DNA of 64,000 nucleotides from Clostridia bacterium (GCA_017526525.1 JAFXRG010000019.1:62001-126000); one strand, 5' to 3'; numbered from the stretch's first letter, positions 34,160 to 43,394 are shown. Program-made: numbers and translations. Notes: a model not told the origin generated them from the letters alone.

Positions 34160-35104
34160 ATGGAATTTCAGCATACGCCGGTACTGCTGCAGGAAGTTCT
34201 GTACTGGATGGACGTTCGGGAAAACGGCGTCTACTGTGACGGAACCCTGGGCGGAGGCGGACACAGCGAAGCAATTCTGAAGGCTTCGGGAGGTACCGCT
34301 GTCCTGTACGGCATTGACAGAGACGAAACAGCAATCGCGGCAGCTACCGAACGGCTGCAGCGTTTTCCGGGATTCCACGCCCTTCCGGGTAATTTCCACG
34401 ATGGAAAAAAACTGCTGGAAGAAGCAGGCGCCGGGCCTTTGGATGGAGTGCTGCTGGACCTGGGCGTCAGCAGCCCGCAGCTTGATACGCCGGAGCGGGG
34501 GTTCAGCTATCACACGGATGCACCTCTGGACATGCGGATGGACAGAAGCAAGGGCATGACGGCAGCGGAATTTCTGAACCATGCGGATGAAAAGGAAATT
34601 ATACGGGTGCTGAGAGACTGGGGCGAGGAAAAATGGGCGGTCCGGATTGCATCCATGATCTGCGAACATCGGAAATCCAAACCGCTGGAAACCACTTTTG
34701 ATCTGGTTTCCGCCGTGGATGCAGCCATTCCGAAGGCAGTCCGGCGAAAAGACGACGGGCATCCGGCCCGGCGAACCTTTCAGGCTGTCCGGATTGAGGT
34801 GAATGACGAACTGGCTCCGCTGCAGCAGGCGCTCAAAGATTTTGTAGACTGTCTGAAACCCGGCGGAAGGATCTGTGTGATTACCTTTCACAGCCTGGAG
34901 GACCGCATTGTGAAGAAAGCTTTCAAAACGCTTGAAAATCCATGCATCTGTCCTCCGAAGGCGCCAATCTGCACATGCGGACGAAAACCCAGCCTGAAGG
35001 TGCTGGGAGGAGGCGTGATTGTCCCTTCCGGGGAAGAAACGGAACGGAATCCGAGAGCCCGCAGTGCCAAGCTTCGTGTGGCTCAAAAAATCATGGAGGG
35101 CTGA
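34160..35104 (+). CDS. rsmH: 16S rRNA (cytosine1402-N4)-methyltransferase
   Basis: 314 residues. RsmH (MraW) methylates N4 of C1402 in 16S rRNA. HTPVLLQEVLYWM, DGTLGGGGHSEAIL (SAM site, about 30-43), LDLGVSSPQLDTPERGFSY, ADEKEIIRVLRDWGEEKWA and the late VITFHSLEDRIVK are family hallmarks. Not part of a dcw cluster here; it sits with rsmI, whose product methylates the same cytidine on the ribose, a meaningful pair. GAAAGAGAG precedes the ATG. Confidence 0.96.
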   Translation: MEFQHTPVLLQEVLYWMDVRENGVYCDGTLGGGGHSEAILKASGGTAVLYGIDRDETAIAAATERLQRFPGFHALPGNFHDGKKLLEEAGAGPLDGVLLDLGVSSPQLDTPERGFSYHTDAPLDMRMDRSKGMTAAEFLNHADEKEIIRVLRDWGEEKWAVRIASMICEHRKSKPLETTFDLVSAVDAAIPKAVRRKDDGHPARRTFQAVRIEVNDELAPLQQALKDFVDCLKPGGRICVITFHSLEDRIVKKAFKTLENPCICPPKAPICTCGRKPSLKVLGGGVIVPSGEETERNPRARSAKLRVAQKIMEG

Positions 35105-35107
35105 GAA

Positions 35108-35965
35108 ATGCCGACACTCTACGTGATTGCTACTCCGATCGGCAACCTGAAGGATCTTTCGCCCCGTGCGGTTGAAACGATGAGGAATGCCGGACTGATT
35201 ATTGCGGAAGATACCCGGGTGACCATGAAGCTTTGTCAGGTCTTTGATTTTCATGTTCCCCTGATCAGCTGCCACCGGCATAACGAAGAAAGCAAAGCGG
35301 AAATACTGGCATCGAAGATCGTATCAGAAAACCTGGATGCGGCGCTTGTTACGGATGCAGGTACTCCGTGCATCTCTGACCCGGGAAATGAGGTCGTGCG
35401 CGCATGTATTGCTGCAGGCATTCGGGTCATCCCGATTCCCGGATGCTGTGCCGGGATTGCGGCGGTTTCCGTCAGCGGATTTGATGCAAGGGAATTTGCA
35501 TTTTACGGATTCTTACCCCGGGAAAGGAAAGACTTGCGCACCAAGCTGGAAGAGATCATGAACGGGCCTGCTGTAGCCATTTTGCACGAATCCCCTTTCA
35601 GGATAGCCGAATTGACGCAAGGTGTGGAGGAAGTATTTCCTGAAGCAAAAATGACCGTTTGCTGCGATTTAACCAAAATACATGAAAAAACGATTTACGG
35701 AAATCCTTCCGAGATCCTTGCGGCACTGAAAGCCAACGAAAAATCCGAAAAAGGCGAGTACTGTGTCGTGTTGGATCTTCACGGCGTTCCGCCCAGGGAA
35801 ATAAAAGAAGAAATCAGTCTTTCCATGGAGGCGAAGATGATTGAGATAATGAAAGAAGGGAAAAACCTGAGGGAGGCGCAGGAGGCGCTGATAGAAAAAG
35901 GCGAGAAAAAGAACGCTGTCAAACAGGCCGCGATTACCCTGAAACAGTTGTTCAGTGAAATATGA
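35108..35965 (+). CDS. rsmI: 16S rRNA (cytidine1402-2'-O)-methyltransferase
   Basis: 285 residues. RsmI adds the ribose methyl to C1402, the base also modified by RsmH. LYVIATPIGNLKDLSPRA at the start, IIAEDTRVT, VTDAGTPCISDPG, and a C-terminal helical tail with DUF-like KKNAVKQAAITLKQLF. It starts 3 bases after rsmH. Ends at a strong palindrome shared with the convergent glgP. Confidence 0.96.
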   Translation: MPTLYVIATPIGNLKDLSPRAVETMRNAGLIIAEDTRVTMKLCQVFDFHVPLISCHRHNEESKAEILASKIVSENLDAALVTDAGTPCISDPGNEVVRACIAAGIRVIPIPGCCAGIAAVSVSGFDAREFAFYGFLPRERKDLRTKLEEIMNGPAVAILHESPFRIAELTQGVEEVFPEAKMTVCCDLTKIHEKTIYGNPSEILAALKANEKSEKGEYCVVLDLHGVPPREIKEEISLSMEAKMIEIMKEGKNLREAQEALIEKGEKKNAVKQAAITLKQLFSEI

Positions 35966-35991
35966 AGGCCGCCGGCGGTGCCGGCGGCCTT
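35965..35991. terminator. bidirectional hairpin between rsmI and glgP
   Basis: AAGGCCGCCGGC and GCCGGCGGCCTT form a perfect 12-bp stem with a 3-base loop (GGT). There is no long T-run on either side, so efficiency is uncertain, but the position between convergent stops (35965 and 35997) fits a shared terminator. Confidence 0.6.
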
Positions 35992-35996
35992 CTCAG

Positions 35997-38339
35997 TTAT
36001 ACATTCCAGATTTCCTTTGCATATTGACGGATCGTTCGGTCGGAAGAGAATTTTCCGGCGTGGGAAATGTTCATCAGGCATTTCCGGGCGAACGCTTCGC
36101 TGCCGGAGCCGGCATCACGGATTGCCTGAAGCTTTGTTTCGTAATAGCTTTCAAAATCCTTCATGACATAGTAATGGTCGGGCTTATGCCAGGAGGCTCC
36201 TTTCAGGATTGCATCATGAAGCTCGCGGAAAGCGCCATCCTCATCCGGGAAGGTCCCGTCTGTCAGGGTATCCAGGACACGGCGGAGCAGGGGATTGCTC
36301 TTGTAAATTGCAACGGGATCATAGGTATCCTTGATTTTTTCCAGCTCTTCCACGGTGGCACCGAAAATATAATTGTTTTCCAGGCCGGCTTCTTCCACAA
36401 TTTCCACATTTGCTCCGTCAAAGGTTCCCAGCGTAACGGCACCGTTCAGCATCAGCTTCATGTTTCCGGTTCCGGAAGCTTCCGTGCCGGCAGGGGATAT
36501 CTGCTCAGAAATATCAGCGGCAGGAATGATTTTCTCCGCCCAGGAGCAGTTGTAATTCCGGACGAATACGACTTTCAGACGGTCTTTGGTTTCCGGATCG
36601 TTATTCACCAGATCCGCAATCATATTGATCCAGTGGATCACTGCCTTTGCCCGGTCGTAACCCGGGGCTGCTTTGGCGCCGAAAATGAAGGCGACAGGCG
36701 GGAGATCTTTCAGGATGCCGCTTTTCAGCTGATCATAGAGCGCCAGGATGCTCAGAGCGTTCATAAACTGACGTTTGTATTCATGCAGACGTTTGACCTG
36801 TACGTCAAAGACCATGGAAGGATCCAGGATAACGCCTTCGCGTTTCGCGATTTCCGCGCACAGCTGCTGCTTCTTCGTTGTTTTGACAGCCATAAATTCT
36901 TTGCAAAGCCTGGGATCGATCAATGGATCAAGATTTTTCAGCCGGTCCAGATCCGTGATAAAGCCGGAACCGATTTTGCTTTCGATAAGATTGCAGAGCT
37001 CGGGATTGCAAAGACCGAGCCAGCGCCGCTGGGTAATGCCGTTGGTTTTGTTCTGGAACCGTTCCGGATAAAGTTTGTACCATTCGGAAAAAACGTCATT
37101 CTTCAGGATTTCTGTATGCAGGGCAGCAACGCCGTTGGTGGCATGGGTGCCGTAAACGGCCAGTTCAGCCATATGTACGCGGCCGTCAAGAATGATACAG
37201 AGGGAAGGAGAGATTTCTTTTCCGGCTTTTTTCATTTCTTTCCGGAATCTTGAATCAATTTTCCGGATCACAGGAACAATCGCGGGACATACCGACGAAA
37301 GAAGGGCAAGATCCCATTTCTCCAGTGCTTCCTGCATGACGGTATGGTTTGTATATGCGAAGGTATCGCGGGCGATTCTGAAAGCATCCTCAAAGGAAAC
37401 TCCGTCGTCTCCCAGAAGGCGGATCAGTTCAGGAATTGCCATGGAGGGATGCGTATCATTCAGCTGGGCGGCGACTTCGGAAGCAAAGAAGGAATAATCG
37501 TTTCCGTGACGGCGCCGGTAGGAACGCAGAAGGTCCTGCATTGTGGCGGAAACCAATACATACTGCTGTTTTACCCGCAACTGACGGCCTTCCTTGCGGC
37601 TGTCGTTCGGATAGAGGAACTTGGTGATATCTTCTGCCTGGTTTTTGGAAGCGGAAGCCCTGGCATATTCCTGCTGGTTAAAAAGCGCAAAATCGATTTC
37701 ACGAAGGCTTTCCGTTTGCCACAGACGGAGCGTTCCGATGTTTTTTGCACCGTATCCAACGACCGGCATATCATAGGGAACCGCAAGAACATCCCCGGTT
37801 TTCATGTGAACGATGACCGCTTCATCCTCCCGGCGGATAGACCATGGATCTCCGAACCGGGACCAGTCATCCGGTTCTTCACACTGACGGCCGTTCACAA
37901 AGGTTTGTTTGAAAAGACCAAAGCGGAAACGAAGACCGTATCCTGTCAGGGGAACGTTGCAGGTTACGGCACTGTCCAGGAAGCATGCAGCCAGCCGGCC
38001 CAGGCCGCCGTTACCGAAGGCATCGTCCTCCACGTCTTCCAGAACAGCAAGATCCACGCCTTTTTCCGCCAGCAGTTTTTTTGTTTCATCCAGAAGTCCC
38101 ATGCAGTACAGGTTGTTGTAAACCAGGCGGCCGACCAGATACTCCATGGAAAGATAAGCGGCCTGGCGGCGGGAAAAGCGGGCATCTTCTTTTTTCTTCC
38201 ATAATGGAGCAATGGCATCCATGGCGGCGCCTGAAATGGCATTGTGCAACTCGGGAACAGAAGCGTCTTTCCAGGTTTTGTGAGATTCCGTCATCAGACG
38301 CTGCGCTGCATCCTGCAGCAGTTGTTTTGCGTTCATCAT
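35997..38339 (-). CDS. glgP: glycogen/maltodextrin phosphorylase
   Basis: 780 residues, GT35. It releases glucose-1-phosphate from alpha-1,4-glucans. Motifs: GNGGLGRLAACFLDS (active site, near residue 108), NDTHPSMAIPEL, and the PLP lysine block EASGTGNMKLMLNGAVTLGT (about 640-660) with GTFDGANVEI. Start ATG-ATG with AGGAGG upstream. Third gene after the LacI-type regulator and malQ; together they handle maltodextrin or glycogen breakdown, feeding phosphoglucomutase. Confidence 0.96.
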   Translation of the reverse strand: MMNAKQLLQDAAQRLMTESHKTWKDASVPELHNAISGAAMDAIAPLWKKKEDARFSRRQAAYLSMEYLVGRLVYNNLYCMGLLDETKKLLAEKGVDLAVLEDVEDDAFGNGGLGRLAACFLDSAVTCNVPLTGYGLRFRFGLFKQTFVNGRQCEEPDDWSRFGDPWSIRREDEAVIVHMKTGDVLAVPYDMPVVGYGAKNIGTLRLWQTESLREIDFALFNQQEYARASASKNQAEDITKFLYPNDSRKEGRQLRVKQQYVLVSATMQDLLRSYRRRHGNDYSFFASEVAAQLNDTHPSMAIPELIRLLGDDGVSFEDAFRIARDTFAYTNHTVMQEALEKWDLALLSSVCPAIVPVIRKIDSRFRKEMKKAGKEISPSLCIILDGRVHMAELAVYGTHATNGVAALHTEILKNDVFSEWYKLYPERFQNKTNGITQRRWLGLCNPELCNLIESKIGSGFITDLDRLKNLDPLIDPRLCKEFMAVKTTKKQQLCAEIAKREGVILDPSMVFDVQVKRLHEYKRQFMNALSILALYDQLKSGILKDLPPVAFIFGAKAAPGYDRAKAVIHWINMIADLVNNDPETKDRLKVVFVRNYNCSWAEKIIPAADISEQISPAGTEASGTGNMKLMLNGAVTLGTFDGANVEIVEEAGLENNYIFGATVEELEKIKDTYDPVAIYKSNPLLRRVLDTLTDGTFPDEDGAFRELHDAILKGASWHKPDHYYVMKDFESYYETKLQAIRDAGSGSEAFARKCLMNISHAGKFSSDRTIRQYAKEIWNV

Positions 38340-38344
38340 TTTTT

Positions 38345-39817
38345 TTACCTCCTGTTGGTTTCTGCAATCAGCTTGTTGTATTTCATGGTCAGATCCAGCG
38401 AAAGGGAATCCGGTTTCATACGCCAGAGCCAGTTCCCTCCGATGGTTCCGGGAAGATTCATCCGGGCATGATCATCAAGATGCAGGATATCCTGCATGGG
38501 GATGATCACGGTATCGCAGGGACCTTCGAACAGACAGCGGATAAAGGAATCAGGCGCATCTTCCTTTTTCTCAAAATGCAGTGTTTTCCGGGCCAGGTCC
38601 ATCGCATGGTCGGAAGCGGTTTCTGCCCATCCGAGCAGCGTGGAATTGTCATGGGTTCCGGTATAGGCCACCGTGTTCTGCTGATAATTGGCAGGGAAAT
38701 GGGGGTTGGTTTCATCGCCGTCAAAGCCAAAAGTGAGGACTTTCATTCCCGGATAGCCACACCACTTCAGCAGCTTTTTGACACGGTCATTGACGCAGCC
38801 CAGATCTTCGGCAATAATCCGGATATCCGGTACTTCACGCTGAAGAACGCGGAAAAGATCCGAACCCGGACCGATGACCCACTTTCCTTTGCGGGCGTCC
38901 GGAAGGCCGTGTTTCACGGAATAGTAATTTGCGAAACCGACAAAGTGATCAATCCGTACCATATCAAATAACTGCGCCATATTTTTCATCCGGCTGACCC
39001 ACCAGTCATAGTGACGGCGGCGAAGGCGACGCCAGCGGTATAAAGGATTTCCCCACAGCTGTCCGGTGGCAGAGAAGTAATCCGGCGGAACGCCGGCTAC
39101 GCGTTTCGGAATTCGTTCTGAATTCAGCTGGAAAATTTCCGGCTGCGTCCAGGTGTCTGCAGAATCTTCCGCAACATAAATCGGCATATCTCCGAACAGA
39201 AGGATATTCCGCTGGTTGCAATACTCTTTGAGTGCCATCCACTGATGCCTGAAAATGAACTGGCAAAAAATATGGAAGTCAATCTCCTCAGCCAGCTGCT
39301 CCCGGTATTTCCGGAGCGCTTCCGGCTTCCGATAGATCACATCCCTGTCAGGCCAGGCAGAAAACATGATTCCGCCAAAATGCTCTTTCAATGCGGTAAA
39401 AAGAGCATAATCAAGTACCCACGGTTGATCCGCCCGGAACCGGTCCAGCTGATGCGATACTTTGGCGGAAGACTCACGGAAGCAACGGCGAAGGAGCATC
39501 ATTTTATTTTTTCGCACTTCGTCAAAGTCAACCTTTTCAGGATCCTTCGGAGTAAACTCCTCATCATCTGAATAGGAAAGGAGTCCTTCATCCCGGAGGG
39601 CCTGACAGGAAATCAGCAACGGATTACCGGCAAAAACAGAAGAAGACTGATATGGACTCTCGCCGTACCCGGTAGGGCCGACGGGCAGCACCTGCCAGAT
39701 GTGAAAACCGGAAGCCTGCAGGAAGTCTGCGAAAGCATATGCTTCCCGGCCGAGGCTTCCGATCCCTCCCGGCGAAGGAAGGGACGAGATATGCAAAAGG
39801 ACACCGCTTGTTCGCAT
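38345..39817 (-). CDS. malQ: 4-alpha-glucanotransferase (amylomaltase)
   Basis: 490 residues, GH77. It disproportionates maltooligosaccharides so that the phosphorylase can finish them. It begins RTSGVLLHISSLPSPGGIGSLG; other motifs are FGDMPIYVAEDSADTW (about 206), RIDHFVGFANYY (catalytic Asp, about 287) and EDLGCVNDRV (catalytic Glu, about 338), ending with YTGTHDNSTLLGW. AAAGGAG upstream of the ATG lies inside the end of the regulator gene, whose stop is 4 bases away: coupled translation. Confidence 0.96.
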   Translation of the reverse strand: MRTSGVLLHISSLPSPGGIGSLGREAYAFADFLQASGFHIWQVLPVGPTGYGESPYQSSSVFAGNPLLISCQALRDEGLLSYSDDEEFTPKDPEKVDFDEVRKNKMMLLRRCFRESSAKVSHQLDRFRADQPWVLDYALFTALKEHFGGIMFSAWPDRDVIYRKPEALRKYREQLAEEIDFHIFCQFIFRHQWMALKEYCNQRNILLFGDMPIYVAEDSADTWTQPEIFQLNSERIPKRVAGVPPDYFSATGQLWGNPLYRWRRLRRRHYDWWVSRMKNMAQLFDMVRIDHFVGFANYYSVKHGLPDARKGKWVIGPGSDLFRVLQREVPDIRIIAEDLGCVNDRVKKLLKWCGYPGMKVLTFGFDGDETNPHFPANYQQNTVAYTGTHDNSTLLGWAETASDHAMDLARKTLHFEKKEDAPDSFIRCLFEGPCDTVIIPMQDILHLDDHARMNLPGTIGGNWLWRMKPDSLSLDLTMKYNKLIAETNRR

Positions 39818-39820
39818 GGA

Positions 39821-40852
39821 TCAGGACTCCTTTCGATTGATTTCCGAAGGGGCGGAAACAGAATCCCTGTTTCTCCAGACTGCCCTGACAACCATATGCC
39901 TGGGAGCAGCATTGTTCTCCATCATATCCTGTAAAAGGCTGACACTGCGGCGGGCAATTTCCTCCACTGGCTGTTCAATTGTCGTAAGCCGCGGTACGGT
40001 ATACTTACCGAGGTCAATGCCGTCAAATCCAATCACACTGACATCCTCCGGCACGTTTTTCCCGAGATCTTTCAAAGCACGGATTGCTCCCACCGCGACA
40101 ATATCGCTCATTGTAAAAAGTGCGGTGGTATGCGGGTGGCCGGAAAAATAGTCACGGGCAGCGGCATAACCGGCTTCCAGGGAAAAACGGCATTCCACAT
40201 AGTCCCCGGGATCAAAGGAAAGACCCCGCTCGGTATAGCTTTCGCAAAAACCCTGAAAGCGCATGGCGAGAGAATCCTCCGCAATCGGATTGGAGCCGAA
40301 AACAGCTATTTTACGATGACCGAGAGAAAGAAGATAATCACCGATCTGCCGGCCCATGGCCCGATCATCTACGGATACGGAGGAAGCATTGGGCATGGCG
40401 GCGGCGCCTGCGTTCACGGTTGTAAAGACCACAGGGATTTCCAGACCGCGAATAGCGCTGACGCGCTCATCGATCAGGCTGCCGACAAAGATCATTCCCT
40501 TAATCCTGTTTTGCCGGGTCATGCGGAGAGCTGTTTCAAATTCGTCGGCTTGTTCGTCAATGTATTGCGTAACAAAATAATCCGGAAGGGAAGCGGCGTT
40601 TTCAAGTATGGACTCGGAGAGGGCGTTCAGAAAGGGATTTGAACGCCCGCGGATAATCAGGCCGATGACCTCGCTGGTTTGTTTGAGGCCGCGGGCATTC
40701 TGATTTCCGACGAAATGATGCTCTGCGATGATCCGCTCTACTTTATCCCGGGTGGCAGGGTTTACATCGGGACGGCGGTTCAGTACGCGGCTGACCGTTG
40801 TTACAGAAACATTTGCCAGTTTTGCGATATCTTTGATTGTTAAAACCTGCAT
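39821..40852 (-). CDS. LacI-family transcriptional regulator
   Basis: 343 residues. Helix-turn-helix at the start (TIKDIAKLANVSVTTVSRVLN, residues 5-25), hinge helix region near 50, then a periplasmic-binding-protein-like sensor domain. ATG at 40852 has AAAGGGAG upstream; the longer frame would cross its own operator. Context says it controls the malQ-glgP operon and probably itself, responding to a maltodextrin-type sugar (MalR-like role, inferred). Confidence 0.9.
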   Translation of the reverse strand: MQVLTIKDIAKLANVSVTTVSRVLNRRPDVNPATRDKVERIIAEHHFVGNQNARGLKQTSEVIGLIIRGRSNPFLNALSESILENAASLPDYFVTQYIDEQADEFETALRMTRQNRIKGMIFVGSLIDERVSAIRGLEIPVVFTTVNAGAAAMPNASSVSVDDRAMGRQIGDYLLSLGHRKIAVFGSNPIAEDSLAMRFQGFCESYTERGLSFDPGDYVECRFSLEAGYAAARDYFSGHPHTTALFTMSDIVAVGAIRALKDLGKNVPEDVSVIGFDGIDLGKYTVPRLTTIEQPVEEIARRSVSLLQDMMENNAAPRHMVVRAVWRNRDSVSAPSEINRKES

Positions 40853-40879
40853 GATACCGGTCTCCCTTTCGGAACAATT

Positions 40880-40907
40880 CCGGAAACGATATCGGTAACG
40901 TTTCCGG
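40880..40907. promoter_or_regulatory. LacI-type operator
   Basis: CCGGAAACG (40880-40888) and CGTTTCCGG (40899-40907) form a perfect 9-bp inverted repeat with a 10-base spacer; the right half also contains GGTAACGTTTCC, a near-palindrome centred on the CG typical of LacI operators. It covers the predicted transcription start, suiting repression. Confidence 0.6.
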
Positions 40908-40911
40908 CAAG

Positions 40912-40940
40912 AGAATATCATAATTTCCCCATCCCGTCAA
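40912..40940 (-). promoter_or_regulatory. promoter of lacI-type gene, malQ and glgP
   Basis: Reading leftward: TTGACG (40940-40935), a 17-base spacer and TATTCT (40917-40912). The start is predicted near 40905, inside the inverted repeat at 40880-40907. Confidence 0.5.
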
Positions 40941-41021
40941 TCTCGATTTATGCTTGTTTGGATAAAATCGGGAAATTGGGGGGAAGACGATGAAAAGACG
41001 GTGAAACGGGTATTCAGGAGG

Positions 41022-41050
41022 TTGATTTTTTAATAGATATTTCTTATAAT
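41022..41050 (+). promoter_or_regulatory. sigma-A promoter of the LRR protein gene
   Basis: TTGATT (41022-41027), a 17-base spacer and TATAAT (41045-41050). Predicted start near 41057; AAAGGAGG follows at about 41068 before the ATG at 41084. Confidence 0.78.
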
Positions 41051-41083
41051 AAGGAAAATAGGGCGTAAAGGAGGTGTGCTGAC

Positions 41084-41830
41084 ATGAAGCGGATATTGTC
41101 TTTGCTTTTGGTTTTCATCCTTTTCATGTCCGTACTGCCTTCCTCCGCCGAAGATTATGAAGAATTTGACGATGACGCAGAATATGAATTCGACGACGGT
41201 GATATGGAGTTTGACGACGATCTTGGCGAAACCACCGAAGAAGAATTCGAAAAATCCAAGGAAAACATGAGTGCCCTGTCCGGATACCATGATCTGGATT
41301 TTCTGGAAGACGGCGATTATGTTTATCAGCCGATGGAAGACAATGAATCCTGTCAGGCTATGCGCTACAAGGGTTTCGACGAGGACGCGGAAGTGCCGGA
41401 GAAGCTTGGCGGAATGACCGTTAAAAGCCTGTACCAGACCTTTTCCGACTGTACCATGGTTGAAACCGTGGATCTTCCGGAAACACTGGAATCCATCGAA
41501 AACATGGCGTTCTGGAAATGTATCAGCCTTACCCGGATTGAGATTCCGGAGGGTGTGACAAAAATCGGCAGGTGTTCCTTCGGCGGCTGTATCGGGCTTT
41601 CGGAAATTGTTCTTCCGGAAAGCCTGGAGATGGTGGATGAGCTTGTTTTTATCGGATGTGTTGAACTGAAGGAAATCACGTTCGGAAAGAACCTTAAATC
41701 CATCGGAACACAGGCATTTCACAGTTGTTCCCAGCTCGAGAAGGTACGGGTTCCCAAAGGAACGGAAATTGCTGAAGACGCCTTTGAGAATTGTCCCGCA
41801 CTGGGCGAAATTGAATACTATGATCCGTAA
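41084..41830 (+). CDS. secreted BspA-type leucine-rich repeat protein
   Basis: 248 residues. Signal peptide RILSLLLVFILFMSVLPSSA cut before EDY. An extremely acidic segment follows (residues 23-60, EEFDDDAEYEFDD), then about five BspA/LRR_5 repeats (LPETLESIENMAFWKCISL, IPEGVTKIGRCSFGGC, LPESLEMVDELVFIGC, FGKNLKSIGTQAFHSC, VPKGTEIAEDAFENC). Such proteins bind host or polymer surfaces. No wall anchor or membrane tail is seen, so release or charge-based attachment is inferred. Single gene between its own promoter and a strong terminator. Confidence 0.85.
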   Translation: MKRILSLLLVFILFMSVLPSSAEDYEEFDDDAEYEFDDGDMEFDDDLGETTEEEFEKSKENMSALSGYHDLDFLEDGDYVYQPMEDNESCQAMRYKGFDEDAEVPEKLGGMTVKSLYQTFSDCTMVETVDLPETLESIENMAFWKCISLTRIEIPEGVTKIGRCSFGGCIGLSEIVLPESLEMVDELVFIGCVELKEITFGKNLKSIGTQAFHSCSQLEKVRVPKGTEIAEDAFENCPALGEIEYYDP

Positions 41831-41837
41831 AGGGATT

Positions 41838-41878
41838 ACAGGAAAAGGCCGTTCCCGGAAGGAACGGCCTTTTCCTGT
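41838..41878. terminator. strong bidirectional terminator
   Basis: An 18-bp perfect stem (41838-41855 with 41861-41878) and a 5-base loop CGGAA; the arms include AAAA/TTTT so both strands have a T-tract. It serves the LRR gene (+) and the cdsZ operon (-). Confidence 0.88.
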
Positions 41879-41886
41879 GCTTGTTT

Positions 41887-42588
41887 TTACTGAATAATCA
41901 TTCTTCCGCAGGTTTCACATTCAACCAGGGCGCCGCCTTTGATCCGGGAAAGAACAGCGGAAGGAAGCGATGTGTTACAGCCGGAGCATTGGCCATAGGT
42001 AAGACGCGCCATAGGCGGTGAAATATGCTTCTTGATGGTGTTATATTCTTCAAGAAGATCCGGATCCACATCTGCGGAAAGCGCTTTGGCGCGTGCCCGC
42101 TGGGCATCCAGCTCTTCCTTTTTGCTCTGGGATTCTGCTTCATATTCTGATTTCAGTTGGTCAAAAGCCTTTTTGGCATTGGCGGCTTCCACACGGACAA
42201 CATGCTGCTGCTTTTCATGTGCGGAAGATTCTTTGACAATGCGTGCGATTTCGGCTTCATATTGACGAATTGTATCCCGGCAGTGACTTACCTCGGTCAT
42301 CAGTGCTTTTACATCTTCCGGCGTGGAAGGCGGATTGGCTTCAAAACGGTCTTTCAGGTTCTGAAGCTGAGATTCAGAATGGGCAACAGCCTGCTCGATG
42401 ATGTCTTTTCTGTCAGCCATGGCGGTGATTTCTGCCTCGATCTGTTTATACTGTTTCTGTCGGTCCAGAATCAGATCACGGGTTTTTTCCAGCTTCTGGC
42501 GAACAGGTGAACGCCGGATTGCGTTGGCGATGGCATCAGCCTTGATATCTTCTGTCTGATAAGCCCATAATGCTTCAAAATTTGCCAT
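41887..42588 (-). CDS. coiled-coil zinc-ribbon protein (CdsZ/COG1579)
   Basis: 233 residues. A long coiled coil (about 25-185) is followed by a C-terminal zinc ribbon with CSGCNTSLP and CETCGRMI. This is the C4-type zinc-ribbon family found beside nif3 in many Bacillota and Actinobacteria; a nucleic-acid or ribosome-related role is suspected. ATG at 42588 has AAGGAGG upstream; the longer frame overlaps nif3. Last gene of the dgt-dnaG-rpoD-trmK-nif3 run. Confidence 0.85.
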   Translation of the reverse strand: MANFEALWAYQTEDIKADAIANAIRRSPVRQKLEKTRDLILDRQKQYKQIEAEITAMADRKDIIEQAVAHSESQLQNLKDRFEANPPSTPEDVKALMTEVSHCRDTIRQYEAEIARIVKESSAHEKQQHVVRVEAANAKKAFDQLKSEYEAESQSKKEELDAQRARAKALSADVDPDLLEEYNTIKKHISPPMARLTYGQCSGCNTSLPSAVLSRIKGGALVECETCGRMIIQ

Positions 42589-42623
42589 ACAGGAACCTCC
42601 TTCTGACAGGGAAAAACCGCCTG

Positions 42624-43394
42624 TCACGGCGTACGGGGAAATGAATACGCAGAAACTGCGGATACAAAAACCCGCACATTACATTCTACATGATTGAGGG
42701 AGTTTTGTAAAGCTTCGGCCAAAGCGGCGAGGCCCGGCTCCTCCGTGGCAAAATGGCCGCATTCCAGGGCTGCGATGCCCGCATCTGCCATAGCCAGCGC
42801 AAAATGATGCTTGATTTCACCGGAAACAAAAGCATCGCATCCGGATTCCCTGGCCTGGATCCATTCATCTCCGCCGCTTCCTGAACAAAGACCGACGCGT
42901 CGGATGATCCGATCCTCCGGAGCCATAATACGAACGGTGGTTTCAAGATTTGTTTCCAGCAGATCAGCAAAATCACGGACGGTCATCGGTTCAGGCAGGA
43001 AGCCGGAACGGAAGAAACCTTCGCCGGAAATTTCCACAAGTCCGCAAAGGGCTGCCAGCGTATCATTGATGCCGCCGGCGGCCTGATCAAGATTGGTATG
43101 GGCTGAAATCAGGCTGATGTTTTCGCGGGTGAGGCGGCGGATGAGCCGCCCCTCGTAAGTTTCATCCGTCAGGGAGCGAATGGCGGAAAACATCAGCGGA
43201 TGATGAGTTACAATGAGTTCCGCGCCAAGGGCTGCCGCTTCATCGATGACAGGTTCGGTTACATCCAGGGCAAAAAGAATGCTGGTGACTTCCTGATTCG
43301 GAGAACCCACCAGGAGACCGGAATTGTCATATTCCATTTGGGTATCAAACGGCGCGACCGTCTGAATAAGATTGTAAATTGTCTGAACATTCAT
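42624..43394 (-). CDS. Nif3-like dinuclear metal protein
   Basis: 256 residues, the short form without the inserted PII-like domain. Metal ligands visible: VTHHPLMF (His pair near 63-64), HTNLDQAAGGIND (about 100), and a late ALECGHFATEEPGL (His, Glu near 215-220). Nif3/YqfO proteins bind two metals; one suggested role is GTP cyclohydrolase-like, but the function is unsettled. AAGGAGG before the ATG. The 91 bases to trmK hold no clear signal. Confidence 0.9.
   Translation of the reverse strand: MNVQTIYNLIQTVAPFDTQMEYDNSGLLVGSPNQEVTSILFALDVTEPVIDEAAALGAELIVTHHPLMFSAIRSLTDETYEGRLIRRLTRENISLISAHTNLDQAAGGINDTLAALCGLVEISGEGFFRSGFLPEPMTVRDFADLLETNLETTVRIMAPEDRIIRRVGLCSGSGGDEWIQARESGCDAFVSGEIKHHFALAMADAGIAALECGHFATEEPGLAALAEALQNSLNHVECNVRVFVSAVSAYSFPRTP

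Noticed and set aside
32798-35281. 827-codon open frame on the - strand opposite valS, rsmH and rsmI
   Set aside because: It is a shadow of three certain genes; it shows no domain, its composition is the reverse complement of their codon bias, and no ribosome site was seen.
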